From the NCBI RefSeq assembly GCF_900590755.1, contig NZ_UUOC01000047.1, forward strand, positions 62,001 through 126,000: DNA of 64,000 nucleotides, given 5' to 3'. The position numbers were made by a program, and so were the translations under genes. This document shows positions 1-7,620 of the stretch, piece after piece. The notes beneath the pieces were generated by a model. That model was given only the letters and a program-made list of their open reading frames with translations. It was not told the DNA's origin and made no database searches. Source of the DNA: Pseudomonas viridiflava (GTDB lineage: Bacteria; Pseudomonadota; Gammaproteobacteria; Pseudomonadales; Pseudomonadaceae). Each line of letters starts with the position of its first letter. Position 1 is the stretch's first letter.

Positions 1-200
1 ATACACGCCTCAAACCCCGACTTCTGCGAGCAGCAGACAAAGCAGCTTATGGGATCATTCAATGCTTCCAGTATCTCTTCTTTAGTTTTAACTTTAATAG
101 CACTACTCCGAACATAAAGTGCATATTTTTCTCCGTTCGCCTCGATGGTAATTTTTACATCGCCCGCACTTTCCCTCGACACACCAATAGAGTCATCCAT
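1..200 (-). CDS. Partial hypothetical protein, Cys-rich C-terminal part
   Basis: The reading frame starts at an ATG whose complement ends at base 200 and stays open to the window edge, giving the first 66 residues. A GAGG ribosome-binding site lies 7 bases upstream of the ATG, which supports the start. The protein begins MDDSIGVSRESAGDVKITI, has a charged middle, and carries four cysteines within the last residues visible (ISCFVCCS and a later C), so a metal site or disulfides are possible. The DNA is clearly AT-richer than the rest of the window, as in recently acquired phage accessory genes. I do not recognise the family; the missing part lies to the left. Confidence 0.5.
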   Translation of the reverse strand, partial: MDDSIGVSRESAGDVKITIEANGEKYALYVRSSAIKVKTKEEILEALNDPISCFVCCSQKSGFEAC

Positions 201-486
201 TATTAAGCCTCAATGAGTAGCTACGCACTATTTGCGCCAAATAAATATAGCGCACCATACAAAAAAGCAAAGCCAATGAAGAAGGAAAGCACCCATACGC
301 AATAATAAAACGAACTAATAAATACGTTATATATTACTTCTCATGGAGGCCGTAACAAACTTGAGCCAACGTCTTCAAGACTGTCGCGGTTCACGGAAAT
401 CCCTTTACACCTAAACCTCCAACACATGGAGACACTTTCGGGATCATACCTGTGGAAGTTGTACCAAAAAAATAATAAGGCGAATC
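201..486. other. AT-rich intergenic stretch in prophage remnant
   Basis: There is no gene of normal length here. The base composition is much richer in A+T than the flanking Pseudomonas core. On the minus strand a short hydrophobic frame ends at a stop at 221-223 (residues WVLSFFIGFAFLYGALYLFG), resembling one membrane helix, but it has no ATG and no convincing ribosome-binding site, so I do not call it a gene. Confidence 0.4.
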
Positions 487-936
487 TCACGCCAGCGCCC
501 GCCGCACGCCTTCGGCAATGACTGCCGGTGCATATGGGTTGCCGCCGTTCTCATGCTTGATGATTGCGGTGACGACGGCGAGCAGGACACGCGAGTCCCG
601 AATTGTGATGCTTTCGTTCGGCATTACCCCAGCAGCGGCAGATACCTGCTTGATGTACGCCTCGGTGTTGTTCTCGACCGAGGGTGCCCACCGGTTGATC
701 GTCTCGCGCACGGTGTCGATGCCTTGAAGGCCGACGCCCGGCATACCGTCCTTGCCGCGATAGTTGATCAGCAGCTTGGCCAGGGCGCGGATTCCGTTCT
801 CTGGCGCGTCGAACCGGGCGAAACGTGGCTTGGTGACGCCCTCCTCGATGCCGATCTGACCCTGCCAGTCATTGCGAGGGTTGAAGTCGATGTTTCCCGG
901 GTTGTTATTGCGAATTCCGCGTGAAATCGTAGGCAT
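487..936 (-). CDS. Phage structural protein P5-like / muramidase-like
   Basis: The protein has 149 residues and starts MPTISRGIRNNNPGNI. The 'RGIRNNNPGNI' block is the signature of the family often annotated as structural protein P5 in Pseudomonas prophages, which is thought to be a virion-associated or lytic peptidoglycan-degrading protein. I chose the ATG at 936 because AAGGACTCC sits just before it. A longer frame to 981 would have to translate through a terminator-like hairpin and a T run. It lies at the left, late end of the leftward prophage module, where lysis genes are expected. Enzymatic activity is inferred from the family only. Confidence 0.72.
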   Translation of the reverse strand: MPTISRGIRNNNPGNIDFNPRNDWQGQIGIEEGVTKPRFARFDAPENGIRALAKLLINYRGKDGMPGVGLQGIDTVRETINRWAPSVENNTEAYIKQVSAAAGVMPNESITIRDSRVLLAVVTAIIKHENGGNPYAPAVIAEGVRRALA

Positions 937-966
937 AGGAGTCCTTGCCTGCTGAATTGCAGGCAC

Positions 967-990
967 AAAAAAACCGCTCAAGGCGGCCTA
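967..990 (-). terminator. Rho-independent terminator, minus strand, in a gene leader
   Basis: On the minus strand CCGC-CTTGA-GCGG (974-986) is followed by a run of seven T. It lies only about 30 bases before the start codon of the P5-like gene, the same arrangement seen before 2221 and 2824. Confidence 0.6.
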
Positions 991-1058
991 GTTCATTTAC
1001 TGTGTTCCAGAGTCATAGGCCCGAACGGAGGGGCATCACATGCACAAGGAGAAACACC

Positions 1059-1202
1059 ATGAGGTTGAAGCTCGTACTTTTATTACTGGTCGCAACAATC
1101 GCCGGTTGCGCCAACTTCAGCCAGGGTGGCTATAGAGGAATACACAACGCAGGGACCATCCCGTGTAACGCGACTCCGCCGAATCAGCCTGGATGCTACT
1201 AA
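1059..1202 (+). CDS. Small putative lipoprotein (47 aa)
   Basis: A 47-residue protein with an N-terminal hydrophobic segment (MRLKLVLLLLVATIAGC) ending in a lipobox, IAGC at residues 14-17, so the mature form would be a 31-residue lipopeptide anchored through Cys17. An AAGGAG ribosome-binding site precedes the ATG with good spacing; the longer upstream frame lacks one. It runs against the surrounding minus-strand phage genes, as expected of an independently transcribed 'moron' or a lysis accessory. Small opposite-strand lipoproteins in phage lysis regions are sometimes Rz1-like spanins, but no overlapping Rz is visible, so the function is unassigned. Confidence 0.6.
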   Translation: MRLKLVLLLLVATIAGCANFSQGGYRGIHNAGTIPCNATPPNQPGCY

Positions 1203-1236
1203 GGTGTAATTCTGTTGCCGTTTCTTTTCTCCAGAC

Positions 1237-1262
1237 GAAAAGATCCCGCTCAGAGGCGGGCT
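1237..1262 (-). terminator. Minus-strand terminator after the 92-aa gene
   Basis: On the minus strand CCCGC-CTCTGA-GCGGG leads into ATCTTTTC. It sits about 30 bases beyond the stop of the small gene at 1292-1570 and so supports that gene being transcribed. Confidence 0.55.
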
Positions 1263-1291
1263 CCGTTGTGTTATCGAGTTGTGAGGTTGAG

Positions 1292-1570
1292 TCAGCTCAT
1301 TGGATCGTCATGGGCTGGCGATGCAACGACGGCCAAGACCTCCTTGAGTTCTTGCCACGGATAGTTGCCCATCCCCGACGCAGAGCAACTGTCGAGGTGC
1401 TGGAATGGGCGGCCAGCGTCGTCAACGGTCTGAGCATTAAGGCACTGGCAACAGAGTATGAAGCTTCCAAACAGCGACCATCGCCCCGTCCAGCCAATCA
1501 GCCTAGCGCTCAGCACGTCACTCTTGCTCAGCTCTTGGCAGTACCGGTTCACATCTAATACCTCGTACAT
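1292..1570 (-). CDS. Hypothetical prophage protein (92 aa)
   Basis: The frame encodes 92 residues beginning MYEVLDVNRYCQELSKSD. A GGAG ribosome-binding site lies 7 bases before this ATG, and a terminator hairpin follows the stop. These two signals favour it over the overlapping plus-strand frame of similar size. The protein has four cysteines, no signal peptide and no domain I recognise. It sits between the DUF1353 gene and the P5-like gene in a leftward phage accessory set. Confidence 0.45.
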   Translation of the reverse strand: MYEVLDVNRYCQELSKSDVLSARLIGWTGRWSLFGSFILCCQCLNAQTVDDAGRPFQHLDSCSASGMGNYPWQELKEVLAVVASPAHDDPMS

Positions 1571-1711
1571 CACACATCTCCATATGCGCTGGCACGGAAC
1601 ATCCTAATTCCTGCCTAAATCATCTATAGCTCATACGTCGGGCATGTTTGGATCAATTCGCTATTCGCAAGCCCCCAGGATCATTGAAACGTGATAACCG
1701 TGGTGTAGCAG

Positions 1712-2221
1712 TCAATCCCCAGACGAAGAAAACCCCGAACTCGTCGGGGTCTTGTCATAGCTCCAGTAGCCGCCCACTCGAACGCCTACCCAGAATATAG
1801 CGCCCCGCCATCGAGCCGTACCGTCGCCGGTCGTGAGTGCCCGGTAATAGATGGCATCGCACTGGCGGCGGTTGAACTGGCCGGTCGTGTAGATCAGGTC
1901 ATGCAGGATCGAGGCACGCATGCCGTAACCGACCAGCAATCCGTAGATAGCCAGGGCAATGACGGCGATGATCACCAGCGATGCGCGGACCCACGGATAA
2001 GAATCGACCAGCGTCCCGCCAGTCAGCGCGGTGACGGCACACCATCGGCAGATTTCCCGAAGAATGCGGATCGATGCGAGGTCGCTGACGAAGCCAACTG
2101 GGACGGTGATCAGGCCATGCACTGGGTCATGAAAGGCCATCGACTGCCGCATCTCCACTTCCCAGCGGCTGATGTAGCGGATGTCGGGCTTTACGTCGAA
2201 CTTGCCGACGGGTGTTGTCAT
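1712..2221 (-). CDS. DUF1353 phage protein
   Basis: A 169-residue protein starting MTTPVGKFDVKPDIRYIS, placed at 2221 because GGAGAAAATCG precedes that ATG. The middle contains VPVGFVSDLASI and, further on, SILHDLIYTTGQFNRRQCDAIYYRAL. This 'G..SD.AS ... LHD..Y' pattern is that of DUF1353 proteins, common near tail and lysis genes of tailed phages and of unknown function. Two hydrophobic segments at about residues 60-105 suggest membrane insertion. Its last codons lie inside a terminator hairpin (1732-1750). The leader and first 24 codons are duplicated 600 bases to the right. Confidence 0.7.
   Translation of the reverse strand: MTTPVGKFDVKPDIRYISRWEVEMRQSMAFHDPVHGLITVPVGFVSDLASIRILREICRWCAVTALTGGTLVDSYPWVRASLVIIAVIALAIYGLLVGYGMRASILHDLIYTTGQFNRRQCDAIYYRALTTGDGTARWRGAIFWVGVRVGGYWSYDKTPTSSGFSSSGD
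1724..1750 (-). terminator. Terminator overlapping the end of the DUF1353 gene
   Basis: On the minus strand ACCCCGA-CGAGT-TCGGGGT is followed by TTTC. The hairpin lies upstream of the stop codon (1712-1714), so the final residues of the DUF1353 protein (about TPTSSGF onward) are encoded by terminator sequence. Confidence 0.6.
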
Positions 2222-2230
2222 CGATTTTCT

Positions 2231-2255
2231 CCGGCACAAAAACCGCTCAAGGTGG
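2231..2255 (-). terminator. Weak terminator-like hairpin before the DUF1353 start
   Basis: On the minus strand CCAC-CTTGA-GCGG (one G-T pair) is followed by TTTTTG, then GGAG and the DUF1353 ATG. It is nearly the same element as at 967-990, in the same position relative to the next gene. Confidence 0.45.
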
Positions 2256-2354
2256 ACGGGTTAGAAAAATGAAGCTGAATGCGGTTATATTCCGCGTCAG
2301 GCCGACGGCCTGAACCGAAAAAATGAGAACTTGCTGACCTAAGGACAGAAGAGA

Positions 2355-2675
2355 ATGAAGAAGGTGATAGCTGCAGTACTGTGCTCAATATGGCTAACAG
2401 GTTGCGGAGCCGACGCGGGGAGTCAGTATCTCGGCAAGTGGCAAAACGTGAAGTCAGAAAAACGTACACTTCAAATCGACCGGAATGGCGACAGCTTCAT
2501 CGTTCGCGAGACCTCTCCAAGCATGTTAAACGGCGAGATGAAGACCCAAAACCTACCAGCGACGATCAAAGACGGGATCCTTCAAGTAAATGGGCAGATG
2601 ACAATCAGCCTCGTAGTCGATAAAGCCAGCGGTCACCTGACCGGGCCTGGAATGGAATACAAAAAGCTCGATTGA
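2355..2675 (+). CDS. Putative lipoprotein (106 aa)
   Basis: The 106-residue product begins MKKVIAAVLCSIWLTGCGAD. The lipobox LTGC puts the acylated cysteine at residue 17. The mature part, with GKWQNVKSEKRTLQIDRNGDSF and later GPGMEYKKL, looks like a small beta-rich domain for which I have no family name. A purine-rich AAGGACAGAAGAG precedes the ATG. It lies opposite to the surrounding phage genes and between two copies of the DUF1353 leader, so it may be a moron-type insertion expressed from a lysogen. Confidence 0.6.
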   Translation: MKKVIAAVLCSIWLTGCGADAGSQYLGKWQNVKSEKRTLQIDRNGDSFIVRETSPSMLNGEMKTQNLPATIKDGILQVNGQMTISLVVDKASGHLTGPGMEYKKLD

Positions 2676-2682
2676 AAAAGCA

Positions 2683-2709
2683 AAAAGCGCCTGCGACCTA
2701 GCGGGCGCT
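2683..2709 (-). terminator. Minus-strand terminator after the 38-aa DUF1353-like ORF
   Basis: On the minus strand AGCGCC ... GGCGCT (2686-2709) is followed by TTTTTGC. The stem begins within the stop codon of the 38-residue frame at 2708-2824. It could also stop plus-strand transcription from the lipoprotein gene, but the T run is on the minus side. Confidence 0.6.
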
Positions 2710-2824
2710 AATTTCCCCGGCATTTATCGATCGCGCAGGACACCGACCGCTGGATCTCCACCTCCCAGCGGCTGATGTAACGGATGTCCGGCTTTACGTC
2801 GAACCTGCCGACGGGTGTTGTCAT
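2708..2824 (-). pseudogene. Truncated second copy of DUF1353 gene start (38 aa)
   Basis: The frame starts MTTPVGRFDVKPDIRYISRW and matches the first 24 residues of the DUF1353 protein at 2221 almost exactly, including the GGAG leader. It then diverges (IQRSVSCAIDKCRGN) and stops. A terminator follows at once. Either this is a duplication remnant of DUF1353, or it is a short functional gene that kept the start and terminator. Translation is plausible because the ribosome-binding site is intact, but most of the DUF1353 domain is absent. Confidence 0.6.
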
Positions 2825-2840
2825 GATTTTTCTCCATGCG

Positions 2841-2867
2841 AAAAAAAGCCCCGCACTTGGCGAGGCT
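2841..2867 (-). terminator. Terminator of the DUF4214 gene
   Basis: On the minus strand GCCTCGC-CAAGT-GCGGGGC (one G-T pair) is followed by TTTTTTT. It lies 35 bases after the DUF4214 stop and about 20 bases before the next start codon (2824). Confidence 0.75.
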
Positions 2868-2901
2868 TCTGGCACTTCAATTTACTGGCGTCGGAACCGC
2901 C

Positions 2902-3825
2902 TCAGCTCTGCAGGGCAAATTCCAAGGTTGAACCAGCTGCTAGGTTAAGGCCTGTGAGCGTGAGGGTCACGGCATCTCCGCTAGCTACGATTTGTGCGGG
3001 GTCGAAAGCTACCGCTGGATCAACTGTCCAAGTGTTGGAGATCACGTTAACCCCCGTAAAAGCAGGCAGAGCGTCATTCACATCCGATATCATCAAAGTG
3101 ACGCCATCAACAAAATGATCGACGGGGCCGGTAGTTGTAATCTTGATGGAGTTCGACCCTATATCAATGCTCATCCCTGGAAAGCTTGGCAGCTCGATAC
3201 CGTCCGCCGCTGTAACAGTTGAGTTGATGAAGAAATTACCCACGTAACCAAAGCTAACTTGGAACTCGGTGCCATAGTTAACTGGCACAGTGGGTGTGGG
3301 TGGTGCTGGCTGCGCGACCACACCATTATCGAAAGCGTCATTCAGTGCCTGTGCGGCTGTCAGCGTATTTGTTTCACTGGTCACGTAAGTCAGCATTGCC
3401 TTGGCATAAATGGTGTTATCACCAGAAGCCGAGGCTGCGAACTTCTGTCCGATCTCGATCTTGTTCTCGAGCAGTTTGGCATCGTCGCCCGTGCTGTCGC
3501 TGATCGAAGAGATGAACTCTTTAACCAGTGCTTCGCGACTATCCAGGTTGTCCAGTCGGCCCTGCCAATACTGACCGCCGGAAACGTCTGCGGTACGACT
3601 CAGTACATTTCCATATAGGTTGCTCAAGAAAGACTGATCGCTCACCCCATCCCCCACCAACGATGCGGCCTCAGAGCTGCTTAGAAAGCTGGCAATTACG
3701 TCATCAAACTTTACGCCTAAGTCCATCTGGGCATTCCAGTAGGCGAGGCCTGATTTGTCAGGCGCGCGCCCAAATGCTGCGACGTAAAGTGAAGTGATGA
3801 GCTGCTGATTCGTGAGTGTGGCCAT
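2902..3825 (-). CDS. DUF4214-domain protein, phage tail-associated
   Basis: The protein has 307 residues. Two DUF4214-type repeats are visible: 'LYVAAFGRAPDKSGLAYW' near residues 13-30 and 'LYGNVLSRTADVSGGQYW' near 70-87. DUF4214 repeats occur in secreted S-layer or adhesin-like proteins and in Pseudomonas phage tail proteins. A proline-rich linker (APPTPTVP, about 173-180) leads into a C-terminal beta-rich region with no named domain. No signal peptide is present, which fits virion assembly rather than secretion. It follows the fibre and chaperone-like genes on the same strand. The end of the tape-measure fragment at 7.6 kb carries the same type of repeat. Confidence 0.65.
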   Translation of the reverse strand: MATLTNQQLITSLYVAAFGRAPDKSGLAYWNAQMDLGVKFDDVIASFLSSSEAASLVGDGVSDQSFLSNLYGNVLSRTADVSGGQYWQGRLDNLDSREALVKEFISSISDSTGDDAKLLENKIEIGQKFAASASGDNTIYAKAMLTYVTSETNTLTAAQALNDAFDNGVVAQPAPPTPTVPVNYGTEFQVSFGYVGNFFINSTVTAADGIELPSFPGMSIDIGSNSIKITTTGPVDHFVDGVTLMISDVNDALPAFTGVNVISNTWTVDPAVAFDPAQIVASGDAVTLTLTGLNLAAGSTLEFALQS

Positions 3826-3907
3826 GTGCGTCGTCCGTGGGGTGGGTCGAAAAACGCCATATTGCCACTACAACCCCAAGGTATGGAAGATGGTCGGCAA
3901 ACATCAC

Positions 3908-4381
3908 CTATGCAGGCAACTCCAGCACCGGCAGCTCCAGCAAGAACGCCTCAACGGTCGGCTGCTCACGCTCACCGGCCAGCACCAGGGCGAGCTGCTG
4001 ATAGGCGTAGGCCCAGACCTTCGAGCGCCAGGCGCGAAACGCCTTGCCGTCATTCTGGAATTTTTGCACGGCTGGCTCTTCGGCATAGCTCACTGCTGTA
4101 GCGATGCTGTCGTAGCGGGCGGCGACTGCCGCAGCGTCAAGTGTTGCTTGAACGGCTCGCTCATATAGTCTCGAAACCTCATCAACTGGCAGCGTCAACA
4201 CCTCGACTACCGGAGCAGACGCCAACTTTTCCCAGCCCTCCCCCGTCCAGCGCGCTACCTGCTTGCCGGTCAGCTTCATGGGCTTGGTCGGAGTGCTGCG
4301 CACCGGTAGAGCGCCCGCCTCGTCAACCTCCTGCACGCCCGCATACAAGCCCTGCTCGTCCCAAAGATAAAGTTCGATCAT
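3908..4381 (-). CDS. Tail fibre assembly / phage tail protein
   Basis: A 157-residue protein starting MIELYLWDEQGLYAG. Its start overlaps the stop of the tail-fibre gene by four bases (ATGA), so the two are translationally coupled. The position immediately after a fibre gene, the acidic N-terminus and the helical C-terminal half (RYDSIATAVSYAEEPAVQKFQNDG and beyond, aromatic-rich) fit a fibre-assembly chaperone or fibre-tip protein. I see no catalytic motif. Confidence is in the phage-tail context rather than in a precise family. Confidence 0.55.
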   Translation of the reverse strand: MIELYLWDEQGLYAGVQEVDEAGALPVRSTPTKPMKLTGKQVARWTGEGWEKLASAPVVEVLTLPVDEVSRLYERAVQATLDAAAVAARYDSIATAVSYAEEPAVQKFQNDGKAFRAWRSKVWAYAYQQLALVLAGEREQPTVEAFLLELPVLELPA

Positions 4382-6054
4382 GCTGCCTCCAAAACTTTGA
4401 TATACGCGGTGAGACCCGGCGGCGCGGGCAGGCTGGGCAACGCAAACTGATTGGCCGTGTCATAGCCAAACACCGGCGGCGCCTTGACCAACCGGGCGCT
4501 CGCCTGGCCACTGCCTAACGCCAGCAAAAGACCGTTAGCCGCATCGAGAACCGGGCCATATACCAGTCCGTTAGCACTGCTGATGGCGGCAAAGGTCCCG
4601 TCTGCGGGCCGGTATACGTAGACGCCCTGTCCGCTCTGCGTGTTGATAAATATCTTGCCGTAAGCAAACAGAATATTGTTGAGCGCAACGGCCGTCGCGC
4701 CCAGCGGAAAAGCGGTAAAAGTGAGTGCATCGTCCAGGCTGCGGCGGGTGTGGGTCTGGCTGTTGGTACCGGTTAACAACCATGTGCCTTGGCGGTCGGT
4801 GCCAATACCGTAAATATTAGCAATGCCAGTATTTACCCAGGTGGCACCGTAGTCGGTGCTTCGAAACAATGTAGTTGCCGTACTTACCAGCACCGTGCCC
4901 GCCAAGTTGGAGCCGATTGAATACGGGTAGGCGTTCGAAGGAATGCCAATCACGACCGCGTTCCAGGTCGCGCCGCCGTCAGTGCTGCGCAAGGCGCTAA
5001 CGCCATAGTTGGTTAGCGCTAGGAAAATACGCGGCCCCGCACATACGATGTGGGTCCAATCCCCCCCGGCTTGCGCAACCGGGATATTGACGGCCTCCCA
5101 GGTAATGCCATCATCTTCGCTACGCAGAACCTTGCGAGGGGTGGCCGAATCGTTGAACCCGCAGATAACCCAATTACCATTTAGGTCAGTATCAATGCTG
5201 GTAGTACCACTGCTTGAGCCAAGTCCTGCGGGCATCGTGCAGGGCGTCCATGTCACCCCGCCATCAACACTCCGAGTCAGAGTGAGTGATGCTGCAATCA
5301 TGGCTATAAGCGTCCCTTTGCCATTGGACTTTAGGAGCCTCAACGCCGAGGAAAGCCCGCTATCACTGCCCTGCCAGGCTTCTCCAACCACCCCGCCGAT
5401 CAGCCCAACCTGTGCGGCGGCGACCGGGTATACGCTCTTGCTGCGAATGCTACCGTTCGCGGGCAAATACAAAGCCCCCGGATTGCGAGACGTGATGAGC
5501 GTGTCGCCGATCTGCTGCCCCGCGTAGCCCCAGTACGGTTTTTTTGCAGCGTCGAGCATGATGGACTGCCCGGTCTTGCCAACCAGCGTATTCGGCACAC
5601 CAGCAGCCCACTCAACTCCCGTACCCGCAGCATTCACGCGCAACGCCATGAAGGCCTTGCCTGCGATAGAGGGCATACCCGCAGCAGCCTGGGCAGCAGC
5701 TGCGGCAGCCTGTGCTGATTCTTTGGCCGCGACAGAAAGCGCCACTTGGTCTTTAGCAAGCTGAACCTGTGCCGCCCCGGCAGCACTGGCATCAGTTACC
5801 GCCTTCTGGGCGGCGAGCTTGGCAGTGTTAGCGGTGCTGGCAGATTGCGCTGCTGCGCTTGCTGAGTCGGCAGCCGCAGACTGCGAGCCAGAGACGGCCG
5901 TCATGGTTTCGGCCATCCAGGTGATGGCCTGATTCATCTTCAGCGCGAATGGGGGCAGTGCCGCCGCGAAAGTATCTGCTGACGGGCTAAAGTCGTCGCG
6001 ACCCTCAGCACGCGACGGCGCAGCAGGAAACGGCGCAAATATTGGTGCAACCAT
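4378..6054 (-). CDS. Phage tail fibre with Asp-box (sialidase-like) repeats
   Basis: The product has 558 residues. Residues about 60-130 are an Ala/Ser/Gln-rich stretch typical of the fibrous shaft that follows a virion-attachment segment. From about residue 235 there are repeated Asp-box motifs S-x-D-x-G-x-T-W: SVDGGVTW, SEDDGITW, STDGGATW and STDYGATW, then a degenerate SLDDALTF. Such repeats mark sialidase/YCF48-type beta-propellers, so the distal part is probably a propeller that binds or cleaves surface glycans. There is no visible sialidase catalytic arginine triad, so binding is the safer guess. It overlaps the genes on both sides. Confidence 0.7.
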   Translation of the reverse strand: MVAPIFAPFPAAPSRAEGRDDFSPSADTFAAALPPFALKMNQAITWMAETMTAVSGSQSAAADSASAAAQSASTANTAKLAAQKAVTDASAAGAAQVQLAKDQVALSVAAKESAQAAAAAAQAAAGMPSIAGKAFMALRVNAAGTGVEWAAGVPNTLVGKTGQSIMLDAAKKPYWGYAGQQIGDTLITSRNPGALYLPANGSIRSKSVYPVAAAQVGLIGGVVGEAWQGSDSGLSSALRLLKSNGKGTLIAMIAASLTLTRSVDGGVTWTPCTMPAGLGSSSGTTSIDTDLNGNWVICGFNDSATPRKVLRSEDDGITWEAVNIPVAQAGGDWTHIVCAGPRIFLALTNYGVSALRSTDGGATWNAVVIGIPSNAYPYSIGSNLAGTVLVSTATTLFRSTDYGATWVNTGIANIYGIGTDRQGTWLLTGTNSQTHTRRSLDDALTFTAFPLGATAVALNNILFAYGKIFINTQSGQGVYVYRPADGTFAAISSANGLVYGPVLDAANGLLLALGSGQASARLVKAPPVFGYDTANQFALPSLPAPPGLTAYIKVLEAA

Positions 6055-6947
6055 TAGATAAGGCCCTCAATGGAAAGCTGGCAATCAGAAACGACCGGCC
6101 CGGAATAAATCAGGTCGAGTGATTTGAAAAAGCCGTAGATGATTGTTGCTTCGTACGTTTCCTCGCCGATCCAGACCACTGGCTTCGCGCGGATATCGAT
6201 GAGCATTTTCTTGATGCTGCTGACGCGATCGGTATCGACGACCACCGGGAAATCGCCGGTGTCGGAGAAGGCTCCCTCAACCACAACCAAGTTGCCGAAC
6301 TTGTCCCGCTCCTTGCGGCTGTAGTCGGCAATGCCAACTTTGGCGCCATAGGTGGTGGTGCCGATTGGAACAAGCTTGCCGATTACCAAAGCCCCAACAG
6401 CAGCGGTTGAGCTGCTGTTGATCGTGACAGTGATGTTCGCCGTCCCGAATGCGGGCATATCGAGAACCACGAAACTTGTCCGCACCTCGATGTCGGCGAA
6501 AAACCAGTCGTACCAGTTGTCTACCGCTGCATCGACGAGATTCACTGTTCGGCTGTAAACACGCCCCTCTACAGGATCATCCATGGTGATGGTCACGGAC
6601 TTGCCCTGGACGTTGAACAGCGCCAGCGAGTTCACGACCGCACCAGGCTTAATGGTCACAGACACCGTGCTTGGCATTGACGTGACCGTTCCAACCACCT
6701 CGTCAAACATCCGCCACTTGTTGGTGTATCCAATCTCCATCCAAGTCGGCGGGTTAGCGGCGATCCCCACCAGCGGACTGTCAGTCGTCGTGCTGGCCAG
6801 CACCTCATAAACCTTGTGCTGCGCGGCAATAATCTTGCGCACGCCAACGGTGTTGGTGCCGGCCACCCACTCCGGGTAATCGGTTTCAGGTACGTTGGAG
6901 CTGACCAGCTTCGCGGGAGTGACCTCAGTCGGTCGGATAAACCTCAT
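6054..6947 (-). CDS. Phage tail protein (baseplate/distal tail type), family uncertain
   Basis: This 297-residue protein begins MRFIRPTEVTPAKLVSSNVP. It is beta-rich (GAVVNSLALFNVQGKSVTI, ANITVTINSSSTAAVGALVIG) and has the conserved-looking end block VWIGEETYEATIIYGFFKSL. It lies between the tape-measure gene and the fibre gene and overlaps both ends by a few bases (start within ATGA), the place of baseplate or distal-tail proteins in siphovirus-like modules. I cannot give a firmer family name from sequence alone. Confidence 0.55.
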   Translation of the reverse strand: MRFIRPTEVTPAKLVSSNVPETDYPEWVAGTNTVGVRKIIAAQHKVYEVLASTTTDSPLVGIAANPPTWMEIGYTNKWRMFDEVVGTVTSMPSTVSVTIKPGAVVNSLALFNVQGKSVTITMDDPVEGRVYSRTVNLVDAAVDNWYDWFFADIEVRTSFVVLDMPAFGTANITVTINSSSTAAVGALVIGKLVPIGTTTYGAKVGIADYSRKERDKFGNLVVVEGAFSDTGDFPVVVDTDRVSSIKKMLIDIRAKPVVWIGEETYEATIIYGFFKSLDLIYSGPVVSDCQLSIEGLI

Positions 6948-7620
6948 GCAGACACTCTCGCTTTTCTGGAGGGTGGCAAGCCTTCTACGTCGAACTTCTC
7001 GAACAGCTTCCGGTTTTTATTCAGGTCGACTTTCATCGGGCCCATGATCTGTTTCATCACGTCGATCAGCGTGTCGACCTTGCGTTCCAGTGAGCTGGCT
7101 TCTTCGGTTGTCCGGCTTTCCGCAACTGCTTCGCTCGACGTGCCCGATCTAAACGCCTGACTCGGTGTCGTGACATCGAAGACGGGGCCGCCGGCGGCGA
7201 AGGCTGGGATCTGAAGGCTGTTCATCTGGTCGAGAGCATCAGTGCCAAACATGCGCACGGCCTCGGCGTTCATGACGTGCTCGCCGTTTGAAAGCCAGGA
7301 GAGGATGCTGTCGCTTTTGCCGGTACCTGGTCCCGATACACTTCCGCCATTGGCATAGGCCGGAATCGAGCCATTGGCCTTGGCCGCATTGGCGATCGCC
7401 TGTTGAAGCTGAGCTACCGTAAGCGCACCCGAGTTCACCTGGTCGGTCCAATACTTAGCGCCCGCCGCATCGGCAGCCCCGCCCAACGATTGCTGATAGG
7501 CGGTTTTGATAGCGTCTTCGATGGCGGCGTTTTTGATCGCGCCTGCGAGCTGGTCATAGCCAATAGCGCCGGTACCGACCTGGCCCTGCCAGTACTGTTT
7601 GCCAGGGTACTCAGGTGCAC
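6944..7620 (-). pseudogene. Tape measure protein, C-terminal fragment
   Basis: The minus-strand frame is open from the 7.6 kb junction to the stop at 6944. It encodes DUF4214-like repeats ('PGKQYWQGQVGTGAIGYDQL', 'GGAADAAGAKYWTDQVNSG'), then the Gly/Ser-rich 'VSGPGTGKSDSILSWLSNGE' and 'HVMNAEAVRMFGTDALDQMN' typical of the C-terminus of phage tape-measure proteins, and finally a short coiled-coil tail. The N-terminal part, normally many hundreds of residues, is missing because the gene is cut where the histidine-kinase fragment begins. There is no proper start codon, so it is probably not expressed as a functional protein. Confidence 0.75.

Noticed and set aside
1193..1558. 121-aa plus-strand frame
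   Set aside because: It has no ribosome-binding site and overlaps a minus-strand gene that has both a good site and a terminator.
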